From Bathynomus jamesi (taxonomy: Eukaryota; Arthropoda; Malacostraca; Isopoda; Cirolanidae), in assembly GCA_023014485.1 (NCBI GenBank), contig JAJOZX010000880.1, forward strand, positions 319,501 to 383,500: DNA of 64,000 nt. Direction: 5' to 3'. The notes below the pieces were generated by a model. The model ran no database searches and was not told where the DNA came from. It was given only the letters and a program-made list of their open reading frames with translations. Both the position numbers and the translations under genes were made by a program. Below, one piece after another: positions 1-11,769 of this stretch (within the stretch, counting starts at the first letter, position 1; each line of letters opens with the position of its first letter).

Positions 1-611
1 TTCATGTAACGCATCCACCCATTTCACCCATCGGACCAATCAGGATGAGTCTTACGTCCGGGTTAGGTTACACGAGGTTAGATGGTATTTATAAGTAAAT
101 TAGATATTTCCCACATGATAAAAACTTTCGGGCAATCAAGGGTCATAAAAGTAGATGACCCCGAAATTCAATATTTACCAAAACGCAATATTTTTATTAT
201 TATTTTAAACATTCGTAAATGGTTCTTAATTTTAAGCGAATTTGACGCAGAAGAATGTAGGTTCCTCATTCTCTGACGTTTAAATTCTACTAATCTACTT
301 CAAGCACCAAAAAAAAAAAAGTGTATTGGTTGCTATGGTTAATTATTTTACAACAATTCCAAATGGTTAATTCAACCATGAGATGATTGCTCTACCAATT
401 GTATTTTTCTGATGAGAAACTTAAATTTAATTAAGGGTTAACGAAATTAGTTTGTGTTTGAAACGAATTAACTCTTTGGATTGGTTGGCCAATCCAACTT
501 GTTAATTCAAATGTGTGTAAAAGAGAGAAGAGAGAATTTTCAGTCTTTCTTAAATTATTACCACATATATATATATATATATATTTTTAACTGCAAACAC
601 ACAGTATAATT
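1..611. other. Anonymous AT-rich DNA
   Basis: No gene, repeat family or conserved motif recognised. A (TA)n tract lies at about 564-584 and a purine run at 310-320. The only open frames are short and have no recognisable domain. Confidence 0.5.
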
Positions 612-796
612 AACGTAAAGAACGACGCTTGTACAGGAGATATTCCGCGCAAGATGAGAGAGAGAGAACGAAACAAATGAAAAAATGAAGATCCCGGGTT
701 CGATTCCCGGGCGGTTACCTCATTTTTTCATTTGTTTCGTTCTCTCTCTCTCATCTTGCGCGGAATATCTCCTATACAAGCGTCGTTCTTTACGTT
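612..796. repeat. Fold-back of a tRNA-SINE body with a tRNA T-arm at its apex
   Basis: Two arms of about 75 bp (roughly 612-690 and 718-796) are reverse complements with few mismatches. Between them lies a perfect tRNA-like T-arm, CCGGGTTCGATTCCCGG (about 693-709), containing the pol III B-box consensus GGTTCGATTCC. The right arm runs away from the T-arm in the same order as the tail of the tRNA-headed SINE at 54061-54205, so the right half is a SINE 3' part and the left half an inverted copy of its body. (TA)n tracts flank both sides. The A-box half of the tRNA is missing, so this copy is unlikely to be transcribed from its own promoter. Confidence 0.75.
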
Positions 797-823
797 GATA
801 TATATATATATATTATAATATAT

Positions 824-955
824 ATAAGCAAACAACCACAGGGAAAAGGAAACACAAAGTCCGAGCGCTTTCGTGATATATTCTCATTATTATGTGAATA
901 TATCACGAAAGCGCTCGGACTTTGTGTTTCCTTTTCCCTGTGGTTGTTTGCTTAT
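824..955. repeat. Perfect 60-bp hairpin with Penelope-like 3' tail sequence
   Basis: Arms 824-883 and 896-955 are exact reverse complements (60 of 60 by my reading) around a 12-nt loop. The right arm contains CGAAAGCGCTCGGAC followed by TTTGTGTTTCC, close to the order seen at 25463-25495 in the 3' end of the Penelope-like element. I infer a fold-back of that element's terminal region. It has only the 3' half of the hammerhead-like core and lacks the CTGANGA part. Confidence 0.8.
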
Positions 956-1010
956 TAATAAGATCACGTGTTATTTTGTGATTTTAGTGCATATATATAT
1001 ATATATATAT

Positions 1011-1314
1011 AGGGTGTTCCATAAGTCCAATATCATAGGAAAATTTATTTTAATTAAATTTACAAAAGTAACACATTAAAACTAAAAGAAATGTTCAAAT
1101 TGATGTCTTGTTTTGAGACTTTTTTTTGTTGCAGGTAGAATAACACGCAATGGCTCATATGGGAGTCAGTTACAGTCCTCAGGAGAAGGCAACAAAACAA
1201 ATGGTCCCAAAACAAGACATCAATTTGAACATTTCTTTTAGTTCTAATGTATTACTTTTGTAAATTTAATTTAAAATAAATTTTCTTATGAAACCGTACT
1301 TAGGGGACACCCTG
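1011..1314. mobile_element. Fold-back MITE of an IS630/Tc1-like family (copy 1)
   Basis: Terminal inverted repeats begin AGGGTGTTCCATAAGTCC and end GGGGACACCCT beside TA-rich flanks. The long arms hold the same 5'-leader sequence (TTTGTTGCAGGTAGAATAAC and neighbours) in both orientations. The left arm reaches an ATG (MGVSYSPQEKA in that frame), equivalent to the transposase start retained in the related copy at 46954. The MITE therefore looks like a duplicated, inverted 5' end of an autonomous parent. It has no coding capacity of its own. Confidence 0.75.
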
Positions 1315-2526
1315 TATATATCGAGATTGCTTGAAAATTTTTGCGTTTTACCTTTGAGATGTCCTCTGAGGAAAAATATTTACTTGCTTTGTTACTAAAT
1401 AATAAAACAATGTTTTTCACAAAATTTGAAAATAAGAAGGCCTATATTGCGTTCATGTATTTTTGTGTGTCCACTTCACAATTCATAAATTTCTTTTTAA
1501 AATAATGGGGGCTTCGAAACGAGGCTTAGGCAAGCCTATATAGCCTATTAGTATCTTTACATATTAAATACCAAAAGTAAAAATAAACTCTATGTTCTAA
1601 TTATACTACTTATAGGCTTCATCTCATAAATATCATTATCATTTATTTATTATTTACTATACTCCAGATTTTGTCTGGTTGTTTGGCCTTGACAGGTCCT
1701 GAGGTCTGGTTCTGAGAAAAGTAAGTGCGTCTTTGCAATTTTTTGCTTATGCTAGCTCGACAATACTTAATACGATTTAATATTATTTACGTATTCCTTC
1801 GGCTTGACATTAACTGAACCCATGAAGAAATTCCACATAAACTGGATCATTTGACCTCCAAAGAGTAGACAACTCTGCATCACATACGAATCCCGCATTG
1901 TATTGTCACAAGCTTGCTTCTGGATAAGTTTGGGTCTTAGATAATATAAAGTACTAAACATACCAAAAACTAAACGGGTTTTGACATAAAATGTTTGTGT
2001 TTAAGAATAGGAGCATAACTGGACAGGAGATATAAGTTTATGTGGTAATGCGGCGTCTTGCATTGTATATTTACTCGAATATTATGGCTCTACTTTCAAA
2101 AATTTATTAAATTTATTAATTTTTTAACATGTAGTAATAAGGAAACATACTGAAAACAATAAAAAGTAGTCTAACAGTATTAGGCCTAAGGCATTTTAAT
2201 ATTTTACTAACAATTATTTTACACTGTGATTCTGTTATGGGCATAGTTTGATCTTTGTGTTTGGGGAGAGCAAGGCTGAATGAAATTAAGGAAAGATTTA
2301 TACTTATGTCACTAAAATATCTGTTAATTATTATTAAAATAATATTATAGCTTTATTCGTGCGACATTTTGCCTAAATGACATAGATGTTAGCAATGTTT
2401 AGTAGATAGGCCTAAATAGGAACATCTGTCTATACCTTATCCAGCTTTTTATCCTTCTACTTCGCTCTTTGGCGAAAATGTCAACAGTAATTTTCTGGGC
2501 ATATTTTAGCTATTATATCTAATAGG
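1315..2526. other. Anonymous AT-rich DNA
   Basis: No recognisable gene or repeat. Short open frames such as the one on the minus strand near 1767-1961 show no domain and no coding bias. Several 'taggccta' strings occur but do not form an array. Confidence 0.45.
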
Positions 2527-2740
2527 CCCGTCGTGGCCAATGTCGTAACACCGCTTCTCGTCTATCAGCGAAAGTTAAGTGACATTAAGTCTAAGTGGTA
2601 GTTGGATGGGGGACCGTTCTCTGCGTCCAAATTATGTACCAATCCGTGGTTCGGACTCCACGTAAAGGTGTAGGTCCTCTCCATCATATGACCTTAGATA
2701 TTGCGAAGAAATTTAAGCAACCCATTCAGACTACGCTTAT
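2527..2740 (+). mobile_element. 5S rRNA-derived SINE, copy a
   Basis: The first part follows the internal-promoter half of 5S rRNA: CACCGCTTCTCGT, then ATCAGCGAAAGTTAAG (A-box region), then TAGTTGGATGGG and GGACCG (C-box region). It is followed by a tRNA-like B-box hairpin, CGTGGTTCGGACTCCACG, and a shared 3' part with TCATATGACCTTAGAT. Nine copies or fragments of this arrangement occur in the window. The 5S match supports a SINE3-type, pol III-transcribed non-autonomous retroelement; mobilisation by a LINE is inferred. Confidence 0.8.
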
Positions 2741-4027
2741 ACAGACTGGGACCCTGATGGAAACGCCCTTTATTCAAACTCAGATGCTGATTTAGATGTA
2801 AACATAAACACTGACATGTTATGTGCTATCTACGAGTATGTCTATCAAAATCACATTCTCAGGTCTAAATTACATTCCAAAGAAGGGAACTTTTGCGAGT
2901 TAATGTAAAAAAATAACAAATATTTTTTGTCGTAAATAATATATAAGCCATTAGTTGGGCACAAAAAAAAAATTTGCGGGCTAAGCCCTCAAATCCAAGT
3001 CCTTCTACGCCCGTGGGGTCTGTTACTGTCGTCTTTGAAGATATCATATATTTATTTGTGGCTGATGCCCTTCCAATTAAAATTTTAAACCCTAATAACT
3101 CTCTGGTTTCACAGCATTTTCACAGTTAAATGTTGATCTAATACGTGACAAATACAATGAAAATTCATTCTTTTCACTTTTTAAATTACAAATGTTTAAT
3201 TCCTTAAATGAATTTCAACAATGAATTAACTGTTAGGAGAGTTTCTCCTAAGATGGTTGGGGATTCAGTTCCCGCATATTTTAATACAAAATCGAGCTAA
3301 TACTGCCCAATGGCAAATTATATTCACATACTGAAGTTTATATCATTGGTAATATAAAAAAGAATTATCAGGTGTTCTTTTCCTGTTTCCTTTCAAATAA
3401 GTTGCTTTATTATCTAGTAACATCTAAATAATACCTATTTTTAAATACGATATGAATAATGAGTTTGTGAAATTAAACTGTGAATATTATTACAAAAATA
3501 TGTTTAAACTGTCATTTTCACTCCATACATTCGTTAATAATTTACTACGACATTTTGTATTTTATCAGAATTTTCCTTTCCGTACAGTACATATATTTAA
3601 AATCTATTATTGTTTTTTTCTGAAAATCTCTCTCCTAGCACGTGGGTCTAATAAATTTATCTGTTATCAATATAATGAAAGTACAACCAAGTATCTTTAT
3701 ATTTTTGTTCCTATTATTTGAGCGTATAACTATTTTCTTCCGTAAATGGTTTTTGTTTTGACTTTTAAAGGTTTGAAATGTAAGACTTTTTCCCTTGTTG
3801 AATTTCCTGTAAGTTCAAATGATGATTTCATCCTGCCTAATTTTGCTCATTTCCTTGACAATCAGTGATGTGAATGTGCACTCAAGCTTTGTGAAATCAC
3901 AAAGTGAGTCCTTAATGTGGCTTCTTTTTTTTATTAAATTATATAATTTTAAACAATCATTCGTCATTCGGAAGGCGTGATTTTATTGATATTTTGAGGA
4001 TGATACTGTATGGCATTATTAATATTA
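2741..4027. other. Anonymous AT-rich DNA
   Basis: No family recognised. A plus-strand open frame at 3452-3721 is rich in Phe, Tyr and Ile, as expected from AT-rich sequence, and has no visible domain; I do not call it a gene. Confidence 0.45.
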
Positions 4028-4090
4028 TAGGGTCCCTCTGTCATATGACCTTAAATGTTCTGAAGGAGGTTATAAACAACTCAACATTAT
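4028..4090 (+). mobile_element. 5S-derived SINE, 3' fragment (copy b)
   Basis: Only the 3' part remains: TCATATGACCTTAAATGTT followed by GAAGGAGGTTATAAACAAC, matching the tail of the other copies. This is 5' truncation typical of target-primed insertion. Confidence 0.6.
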
Positions 4091-5150
4091 TAGTATCAAA
4101 GATTATTTATAACAAGATATGAAACCCCGCTCACTTTTGCGTTAGCTTTTTTTTTTTTCTGCCATCTTGTGTTTGGAAGGAGAACTAAATTATCCGTAAA
4201 GAAACGTCATTAATTTAAATTATACTTTAATATTTATTAGTATATGATTTAATAATATATAATTAAATATAGGATCATATAATAAATTAAGCATAGAGGT
4301 TTTTATGTTTTAAGGTTAGTTAGTTTAGTTAGTCAGTCAGTTAGTTAGTTAGTTAGTTTCTCACTCCATACGGTAGGTGGCGAGTATCTGATATTCATTT
4401 GACGGAATAACAACGCAATGAATAATGGAGTGTCTTCAGTTATATATATATTATTATCTTGCAATAAAAGCTGGAATTCGGTTTACGCCTAGCCGCACTG
4501 ACGTTGGCTAAATATTTCGCACGATAATGTTTAATAAGAAGAGTGCTGGAGATTTCATGATAATTTCATGGTCAAACTTGTTGCAATTTTGGATGTACTT
4601 ATCTGAAAGCGAATGCAAAGCGATGGATATGGCTCCAACTGTCTAATATTGATGTAATATTTACAGCATTACATTACATGCAATTTACATACCGCAGTTC
4701 CGTTAAGTAATGTAAAATGCGTTTTAACTTTGTAGAATAAAATCGAACCCAAACCTGGGACAAGGATAAAGTCGAAATGGAAACGAGTCAAATCGCCCAG
4801 ACTGGAAGTAGTATTGGAATTAAGTTGACTAATGCTAGAATATATTGAATTACTATTTAGGACTGGTTAGGTTACATTAATATAGATTGGTTAGATTTTG
4901 AAGCATGTTGGCTTCTTTTACCGAGCAAAGCGAATCAAAAGTAGCGTAAATGCCCGGTTAATTGCCGTCCCTTCTCTCGGTTAGGTGTAAAGGTAGGCCA
5001 AAGGCTTATTTATCTCTTCGTCTACAACCAATCAAAAAAATACATGAAAAAGTGAAAAAAAAAAAATTGCACATCGTTGCACGTTGCACATCGTCCGGCT
5101 ATAAAAGGATACATTTCAGGTGAAAACGATATCAGTGATAGTATATGTGT
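4091..5150. other. Anonymous DNA with a (GTTA)n microsatellite
   Basis: An imperfect GTTA/GTCA tandem run lies at about 4314-4360 and a short (TA)n at 4441-4452. Nothing else is recognisable. The stretch at 4920-5000 contains 'cccggttaattg', faintly like palindromic MITEs elsewhere but not a convincing copy. Confidence 0.4.
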
Positions 5151-5410
5151 CACACTATTTAGTTCCAAATGTAGTATGACCACAAAATGTTCGAGTGCAT
5201 ATGCAATTGCAATGTTGATCAATTGTTGCAAGGTGCCAGCCCCTTCCTCCCCTGGAGGCCCCCAAGTTGCATAAAGGGGGGTTTGGGGGAGAGGGAGAAT
5301 GACCTCCCCCCCAAAAGGGTAACCCAGGCACCGAAGGTGCCCTCGCCGTAGGAAAGTTTACAAAGCACAAGCAATGCCCGTAGGGCAGTGAGCCAAAGGC
5401 TCTGCATGTT
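5150..5410. mobile_element. Fragment related to the Helitron-like insert at 39.4 kb
   Basis: The string at about 5165-5245 (TAGTATGACC, AAATGTTCGAGTGCATATG, CAATTGCAA, GGTGCCAGCCCC) is matched closely at about 39428-39485 inside the Helitron-like insertion, including the following C-rich then G-rich stretch. The rest (5285-5400) contains small imperfect inverted repeats such as CACCGAAGGTG. No terminus with TC or CTAG ends was found, so this is a fragment of uncertain limits. Confidence 0.45.
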
Positions 5411-5990
5411 CTATATAAAATTAACTCGTTTTAGTTTAATTTAATTGTTATTAATTTCATATATATTTTTTTAAAGTCATAATTTGCATTAATAATCAAT
5501 TATTATCTACTGATGCCACAACTATTTTAACATTATTTCTACTGGTTTAGCTCTATACCCTATACCCTCTTATTTCCTTCAGTAATGAACATTATAAAAT
5601 TAATTTCTAATTTACACAAACTACGAAGGGGCTGAAAAACAAAAATTTCCCTTAAGAAGCGAAGCTAAGCGGAAGTAGTTAGGAAAAATCTATAGTAGCC
5701 TCTCTCTCTCTTCCACATATCTGGGTCAGTAATGTACAAATCAAATGAAGGATTTCAGTAGATAGAGAGTACGAGCCAAAAAACAAGGTCCTGTAGGTCA
5801 CAAATAATGATTAAACGCACTCATTGATCATGTGATCAGAAGGGAGGCAAAGTTGGGAATATTACACTTAAAACGATATAACAAAAACTAGGATAGAATT
5901 TTTCTCGAAATGGTGCCTATATACAGCATATACTGTATATTCGAATTATATCATCATGTAAATGGAAGTAATGCATATATATATATATAC
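5411..5990. other. Anonymous AT-rich DNA
   Basis: No gene or repeat family recognised beyond a (CT)n run near 5701-5711 and a (TA)n tract near 5976-5990. Confidence 0.4.
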
Positions 5991-6075
5991 ACACCTTTTA
6001 ACCTTTCAAATGTTCTGTGCGATGATTCCTCATTTCACGAAGGTCAAGCTTGTTGCCCCTCCTTTTGAGGAGTAG
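5991..6075 (-). mobile_element. 3' tail fragment of the CR1-like LINE family (copy 1)
   Basis: Read on the minus strand it gives GCAACAAGCTTGACCTTCGTG then GAACATTTGAAAGGT and runs into a (TG)/(TA) microsatellite. The same order follows the coding end of the LINE fragment at 54960-55471 (GACCTTTGTGAAATGAG, CACCTGAAAGGTG, then (AC)n). It is therefore a heavily 5'-truncated copy ending in a microsatellite. Confidence 0.65.
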
Positions 6076-6107
6076 AAATATATATATTATATATATATAT
6101 ATATATA

Positions 6108-6390
6108 CCTTGGTTAACCTTGGTTTAGCTTCCGCCTGAATTGTTTATTCTGAAGAAGGTCAAGTTTGTCACTCCACCTTAGACCTACACTTTAACTTGG
6201 AATCCAAACCACGTCCCACTAGCAGCCCAGCGTCTAATCACTAGGCTACCCAGGGTACCCATTTATCTACCAACCAATTTTTTTTATCGTGTGGAAAGAT
6301 GAACAGCTGCTCGCCTCTTGCCGTCACTGGGTCTCGATCCCTTGGCCGATGGATTCGTAATCAGCGACGCTAATCACTGCACCACTGAGT

Positions 6391-6393
<3 letters not shown>
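6108..6393 (-). mobile_element. Bipartite tRNA-derived SINE, copy 1
   Basis: On the minus strand it starts GCGACTCAGTGGTGCAGTG (tRNA-like A-box), continues to a B-box-like GGGATCGAGACCC, and then carries a second tRNA-like unit with GGGTAGCCTAGTGATTAGAC and GTGGTTTGGATTCCA. It ends with GTGGAGTG, CTTGACCTTC and a (TA)n tail. The copy at 56358-56640 has the same order in the opposite orientation. Two tandem pol III-type heads make this an unusual dimeric SINE. (TA)n tracts bound both ends. Confidence 0.8.
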
Positions 6394-6429
<36 letters not shown>

Positions 6430-7897
6430 AAAACTGATACGTGTGGGTAGTTGGGAGGTAACAAAAATGGTCCAATGAGTAAGTAGGTAGGTAGTTAATC
6501 TAACAATTATTAAACTCCTTTTATGTTAATGAATGGATGGATGAAACCAATTGGTGGCTCACCAGAGTTATTCTCCACGCTAGTATTTATATACTGTGTG
6601 ATAGAACGTGCTTGGTAGTATTGAAACACTACCAATCAACCAACAAAGAAAAAAGAAGCTGGGGGAAAAAGCTGAACAAAATAACATGCGTGAATAGCGG
6701 CATGGCGAGCGAAGGGGCTTAAAACCGTAAGACCAGCAAGTGCGCTTATCTAAATTAAACAACTAGAAAAAAGACTCCAAGAAGAAGATCAGGCCTGACT
6801 AAGGAGACCAGGACTTATCTGATAACACTCAGTAAGTGAACGAGTGTATTTCTAAGCTCCAGTTTAGTAATAACGTTTAAACTAGGTCCAGTTAAATTAG
6901 GTCTACATTGTGGTCTAAGACCTAACATCAACTCATAGCTTAACAAAGGCTAAGGTAAATTAGCCTAACCTAATTTGGTGAGGAATTCTATTGTGGACCT
7001 CAATTTACTCTACCCGCTCTGGACCATTTCCAGAATCTCTAGGCTGACCCCTACAAGGCTAGGCTTAATCTACTATATATATATATATATATATATATCC
7101 TTATGGAATAGTTACGGAATAACGTCTGAAAATGTTTGTCACTTTCACAGAAGTCTCCGCTTCCGGAGGCAGGGTCTGTACAGTTCTCACTAATGTGTAT
7201 TCAGATTGTTGGGTTAGAGATTGTGAATTGTCCAATCAGGGACCAGGTTTCATTTCCTCCAAATGCTGCCCAATTAGAGGAGGGAAAATATTTGTACACC
7301 TTAAATCTGATAAATTGATAATACTTCGTTAGAATATATATAAAATGTGTATTGTTAAGTTAGGTTAAGTAAAGTTAAGTTAAATTATGTTAGATTAAAT
7401 AAAACTTGGATGGTTTAGTTTAAATTATTATATATTTTGTCGACTTTGTTAGTGAAGGTCTATGATTCGAGAAAAATGTTTTGGCGTCTCGAGAATTTGT
7501 CCCGTCGGTCAAAAGTTTTGTCTTTGAAAAGGTCATATCAGCCAAAGGTTAACTTCATCACCAATGCCCAAATGCATAAGCTCCCTGCTCCAGTCAGTAG
7601 AAACCATTCTACAGAGGCTTTAGGATTAGAATAATTGCGTCGTAAAAAGAAATGAATCCGTTTTTGCAAAGAAATATGTTGATTAATTTTATTAAAATTA
7701 GTTAATTGAATAAATAAGTAACACATTAATTAGAATTCAACAATTAGATAGAACAATAAATTAATTAAAATATCTCCTCGCTTAATATTTTTTGTCCTTC
7801 CTTAAATTAAAGCGTTTTCTTTGAGTGTATTAAAAAAAATCATAAATTTGGGTAACTATTATAACTCTATTACACATTTTTAATCACGTTTTACTTT
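6394..7897. other. Anonymous DNA with (TA)n tracts
   Basis: (TA)n at about 6394-6427 and 7074-7098. A string of 'taggttaagt' variants lies at 7356-7400. Open frames at 6537-6722 and 7132-7332 have no recognisable domain. Confidence 0.4.
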
Positions 7898-8030
7898 TTA
7901 CAGACACCAGTTTTTAAAAATTACTATAAAGATTCTGATTGGCCGAAATTGGTCACGTAGAAAATAACTAATGAATCTAAAATGATCATCTAACCTTATG
8001 TAATGTGGTCTCCGCGAAACTTAATATTAG
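7898..8030. repeat. Interspersed repeat shared with 51232-51375
   Basis: The order GACACCAGTTTTT, GATTCTGATTGGCCGAAATTGG, CACGTAGAAAATAA and ATGTGGTCTCCGCGAAAC is repeated with substitutions at 51232-51375. Both copies are in the same orientation. No termini or coding capacity visible; family unknown. Confidence 0.6.
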
Positions 8031-8461
8031 CCACCTGTGATAAACTGCCCAATTTTTCATAAATTTCAACACATGAACTTTCGTCGTAAATTCTATACAG
8101 ACAGTACTTCTCTAGAAGTTTCATTTAAAATGGAACCTTTGACTAATTAGGAGCCTAGATGACTTCATGTTGCACTATCCAAATTGTTCTATCCTAATGT
8201 TTTCCAACATGGATGCCACAAAATTTCATGAAAATAATCAAAATTACAAAATATAACTCTTATAACGATGAATTTTCTAAACTTAAAGGAGACATGAAAA
8301 CCATTTGGACAACCATAAACAGTCTTCTCGAAGCCAAATTTAAGAAAAAATTCAGTAGAGAACCAAAATGTTGTTGGTAATAAAGAAATTACTGACGATA
8401 CTTCTGTTCTTTAAAAAGAATAACCATTTTTCTCCAATAGCTGATAAGCTTCGCTCACAGT

Positions 8462-8851
8462 CAGAGACGGATTAAGACACCTCGGGGCCCCGGGCAATGA
8501 AGAATATGGGGGCCCTTTTCTATAGCTTTTTATTAACAATACATGTACCGACATAGTACTTTACACGAATTATATGTACAGTGCTCAGGCTAATTGAGAA
8601 ACAAACTTAAAAGAACCTTAACACAGTGTATTTTGCCGTTCACCAAAATCAAACAGTATTATAAACTTTACTTTAGGGCCCATAAAACGTAAAATAAAAC
8701 AGGGAATTTGTCAGTTTGTGTACTGTCATATTTAATCAAAGAAGTTCGCGAAATTTATCATTGATATCATTATAAACATCAGCCCCTAAAACAGCTGAGC
8801 CTTGGTGCCTGCCCCCCCCCACCCATGGCCCCCCCCTTTAATATGCCACTG
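8462..8851. mobile_element. Non-autonomous hAT element with perfect 8-bp TSD
   Basis: Starts CAGAGACGGATTAAG and ends TTTAATATGCCACTG. The 8-bp direct repeat CTCACAGT flanks it exactly at 8454-8461 and 8852-8859. The 390-bp interior has no open frame of note. CAG...CTG ends and an 8-bp TSD are the hAT signature. It sits inside the LINE 5' remnant, so it is younger than the LINE. Confidence 0.9.
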
Positions 8852-9100
8852 CTCACAGTTACTAAATAATGATCACTCACCATTTGACTATATGCCCCCA
8901 GCCCACTAAATTAATTTTCTTTTGTTCCTGCTACCTCTACTAAGGTCCAAAATATTATTGATAAATTAAAAAAATACAAAAAATAACATTCTTAACATTC
9001 CTGTACCTATAGTGAAGCTTGTTAAAATTATCAAAATTAAAATTGACTACAATTATCAAAGTATTTCCAAAGGAGTATTTACATCACTGCTAAAAATTGG

Positions 9101-10670
9101 TTGCATAACACCCGTTTTAAAGGGGGTGATCCTGCACTAACAATTACAGGCCTGTGTGTTCATTACCTGTGTTCAGCAAAGTTTATAAAAAATTGTAAAT
9201 GTAGAATGCAGAGATATTTAGAAACCTACAATTTATTATCTCCAACTCAATATGGCTTCTGTAATAATAAAACAATGGAAATGGCTATTTTCAAACTTAT
9301 GGAAAATGCAAATATAGCTGAAGAGAACAAAGAGATAATGATATCAATATTTATGGATTTGAGTAAGGCGTTTGATGTAATAGACCACAATATTCTACTT
9401 AATAAATTATATTGTTACGGCTTTAGACGAGCAATCACTGATTGGTTTAAAAGTTTAAAAGTTATTTGTCCAATAGATATAATTTTTTATCAGTAAATAA
9501 GGTTTGTCCAACTAAAATGCTTGTCAAACATGGTGTACCACAGGGCTCATTCTTAGGGCCACTGTTATTTTTATTATATATAATAATTAACCTTCCACGC
9601 TCATCTGATATACTTAACTTCATAATGTTTGCAAATGATACAACTGTGTCTTTTTCTTGCAAAGATGTTAATTCAGCTAAAAATATATTTAAATCAGAAC
9701 TTATCAATGTAATGAAATGGTTGACCACCAATAAACTCTTCCGAAATACCAGTAAAACAAATTTTATGATTTTTACTAATAAAACAAACGTGTATCTTGA
9801 TGAATTAAATGTTGATGAAATCGCTGTAAAGGAGTGTACTGTAACAAATTTCTTGGTGTAATGCTAAACAAAAATTTGCAATGGAGTGATGATGTAAATT
9901 ATATCTCAAAAAAGACTCTAAGGAACATTGCTATAATATTTAAACTTAGAAATGTAGTCACTAAACAGGTTTTATTAACTCTGTATCATACTCTCGTTCT
10001 TCCTTATATAACGTACTGCACCCTTGTTTGGGGAAACTCTGCTAAGAACGCTTTAAACAGTATCTTTGTCACCGAAAAACGAGCAACAAGATTATTATCT
10101 GATGCTGATTTCCTTGATCACTCTAGTGCAGTGGTCGGGGAACAGGGGTAAATGACCCAAAATGGGGTAAATTTAAAAATTTTGGGGGTAATGCGTGCGG
10201 TATGAGAGACACCATATGCAACAATTTTAAAAGCAATTGGCTTGTTTTTGTTTACTTTGAAGTCTGGGGGTAATTTCATTTTACTCAAATAGATTTTTGG
10301 GTAATACCCAAAAAAGTTCCCCGACCCATGCTCTAGTGCATTATTTAAAGACCTAAAACTACTAAAGCCCAAAGATGTAATCAAACGGGCACATTTTATT
10401 TTTACTTACGAGTGTAAAAACAAAATCATTAACTTACAATGGGTAAATGAATATTTTGTAATTCTTCAAGATATCCACTCATATCAGACCACAAATAGAT
10501 CAAAGCACGTTATTCCTCAATTTAGATTGTCTTCATCTCAAAAACTACACATTTTCATTGGATTGAAACTATGGAATGATTTAAATGCTGATATTAAAAA
10601 TATTATAAATGTAAATTCGTTTAAAACCAAGTTGAAATCGCGATTAATAATGGAATGCTAATAAAACTCT
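9101..10670 (+). pseudogene. Reverse transcriptase of the 8.2-11.0 kb LINE (broken)
   Basis: The first segment (to 9496) contains QYGF and FMDLSKAFDVIDHNILL, the RT motif A region with its catalytic Asp. The second (9466-9861) has HGVPQGSFLGPLLF and FANDTTVS; the usual FADD box is changed to FAND, losing the first of the paired aspartates. The third (9834-10128) has KFLGVMLNKNLQW, LYHTLVLPYITYC and VWGNSAKN. After the hAT MITE at 10129 the frame resumes with LFKDLKLLKPKDVIK and ends at about 10660 (SRLIMEC). Frameshifts near 9460 and 9840 and the changed catalytic box make it a pseudogene. The GVPQG and FADD-type motifs are those of LINE RTs. Confidence 0.85.
10129..10330. mobile_element. Small hAT MITE with perfect 8-bp TSD inside the RT
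   Basis: Ends CAGTGGTCGGGGAAC and GTTCCCCGACCCATG, flanked exactly by CTCTAGTG (10121-10128 and 10331-10338). Removing the element and one TSD joins the RT frame: ...DHSSA then LFKDLK. The 202-bp element is non-coding. Confidence 0.92.
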
Positions 10671-10985
10671 AGGATTAAGTGTACATTACTCTATTACTTA
10701 TTCACTTCTCGTATGTAATCTAGGATTAAATGTACATTACTCGTTATTGTTTATATCTCGTGTTTAATATGGATTTCTTTATATAATATTGGTATCATAC
10801 CTTCAATAATGACTTTGTATTTGTCTTATATCTCTAATAATAATAATTTAAGATTAATAATACTGTAATTAATAATTCTTATTCATGATTTATATATTAT
10901 TAATAATAATTATTCGTTTTATTTTTAATTAAGAGCCCAGTAAAGCCTAAAGCTTATGGGCTAAATAAAATAAATAGTTAAGTTT

Positions 10986-11769
10986 CACAATTATTTATGC
11001 TAAACAGAAACCAAAATTGTAAAAAATGTATTTATTTTATCAGTAAATTATTTATTTATTTTATTAAATTAAATCAAGTTAAATTAAATTCAATAATTGA
11101 AAATACAAAAATTACTAAAATTTCAAATGAAACAAAATATATTTGTGACGTATTTCGTTCATACAGAAACTGTATATAGCAATGATTCCCAAACTTGCGT
11201 GGCGCGTCACGCTGAGGTGACGCTAATTGGTCCCAAAGGTGGTACAAGATGAGTTATAAAATTTGGTTTTTGAAACAGGTCATACTATCCCAACAAAACG
11301 TGAGACGTTTGGTAAACGATGTAAACATTTTTAAAACTTGAGTAAAACCTTGATTACGTTTACAAAATATCCCATTTCTTGCTGGGACAATCTTCATAGA
11401 ATTTTTGGGAAAAAAAAATCGCCAAAAGAGTAAATATCAAATTACAATAACTTTCTCGACTATAATGGAATGGTTATTGTACCTAAAAACCCATTCATAT
11501 ATAGCTTTTAATCGTGTACTAAAATAAATTAAAAAAACCTGTTAAGCTTAAAAATATAATCCATTATAAGATTTTGTTTAGTTTTGTTGTGAATTGCGGC
11601 GACATAAGAAAAAGTGTTGGGAAGCTGCCCTAGCCTAACTTCCAAAGGACTGTCCCAATCAAATCAAAGATAGAAATATTTTTACTTCCGTGGTTTCAAC
11701 AGTGGCGGGTTCAAGGGGGCGGGGCCAGGGGTGTCGAGGCCCCCACATAGGGGAAAAAATGTATATCTA
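10986..11769. other. AT-rich DNA with two possible hAT edge fragments
   Basis: At about 11180-11230 the sequence ATGATTCCCAAACTTGCG followed by a GC-rich stretch resembles the start of the Charlie-like hAT at 19346 (GGGGTTCCCAAATTGTG). At 11700-11750, CAGTGGCGGGTTCAAGG followed by G-rich sequence resembles a hAT left end. Neither has a partner end or TSD that I could find, so both are only possible fragments. Confidence 0.35.

Larger units (their letters stand above)
8235..10985 (+). mobile_element. Non-LTR retrotransposon (jockey/CR1-like), degenerate, split by two hAT MITEs
   Basis: A 5' remnant at about 8243-8365 reads YNDEFSKLKGDMKTIW, typical of the linker before the reverse transcriptase. 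After the hAT insert at 8462-8851 the RT body runs from about 9120 to 10670. After the coding end comes a 3' tail (AAGAGCCCAGTAAAGCCTAA at about 10932) that recurs at 19205. The endonuclease domain is not visible, so the copy is 5'-truncated or too decayed. Lengths, frameshifts and two later insertions all argue it is dead. Confidence 0.8.

Noticed and set aside
5155..5407. Overlapping frames rich in Pro and Gly
   Set aside because: They lie in a C-rich/G-rich Helitron-related fragment; composition alone keeps them open.
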